5,584 nucleotides of DNA, from positions 1 to 5,584 of the forward strand of contig LKMS01000110.1 in NCBI GenBank assembly GCA_001563965.1, in the 5' to 3' direction. The notes below the pieces were generated by a model. It saw nothing but the letters and a program-made list of their open reading frames with translations. It was not told the DNA's origin and did no database searches. The stretch is from Haloferacaceae archaeon PL-Br10_E2g29 (GTDB taxonomy: Archaea; Halobacteriota; Halobacteria; Halobacteriales; Haloferacaceae). Position numbers and translations under genes: made by a program. Of this stretch, positions 5,565 to 5,584 are shown one piece after another (positions within the stretch are counted from its first letter, which is position 1; each line of letters starts with the position of its first letter).

Positions 5565-5584
5565 CCGGCTGTCCAGCGACTTGA

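Noticed and set aside
5135..5584. 149-codon + strand frame over the helicase end
   Set aside because: It is out of frame with the helicase, Arg and Ser rich, and covers the antisense of the better supported 27-aa gene.

Overview
The window looks like ordinary chromosomal DNA of an extremely halophilic archaeon (class Halobacteria). The GC content is high. The predicted proteins are rich in Asp and Glu. Most start codons lack a usable Shine-Dalgarno site and instead have an AT-rich, TATA-like element about 25-30 bases upstream, the pattern expected for leaderless archaeal transcripts. Several proteins (the PiT-like transporter, the small Cys-rich protein and the Fe-S helicase) match types I associate with haloarchaea. 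I cannot name the genus from the sequence.

Layout from left to right. (1) Bases 1-326: the C-terminal end of a YfcE-type metallophosphoesterase. (2) 398-544: a 48-residue single-pass membrane protein. (3) 599-1792: a PiT-fold anion permease. These three are on the + strand. (4) 1814-3175, minus strand: a CNNM/CorC-type membrane protein (DUF21, CBS pair, CorC_HlyC domain), tail-to-tail with the permease and only 21 bp away. (5) 3176-3317: a 142-bp divergent promoter region holding a small dyad. (6) 3318-3536: a 72-residue protein with two CxxC pairs, probably a zinc ribbon. (7) 3634-5415: an XPD/Rad3/DinG-like superfamily 2 helicase with four cysteines placed to hold an Fe-S cluster. (8) 5435-5518, minus strand: a 27-residue single-pass membrane microprotein with its own TATA-like element, convergent with the helicase. 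No stretch longer than 300 bases lacks a gene.

The genes do not form an evident pathway. Two encode transporters or transport-associated membrane proteins, one a DNA-repair-type helicase, and three are very small proteins. Each gene after the phosphoesterase appears to have its own promoter, so this looks like a string of independently transcribed genes rather than one operon. I found no mobile element, CRISPR array, tRNA, rRNA or defence island.

I did not find a clearly new multi-gene system. The points most worth a second look are the PiT-like permease that lacks the signature phosphate and sodium-site residues in both halves, and the two tiny membrane proteins, especially the 27-residue one, which ordinary gene calling would miss.
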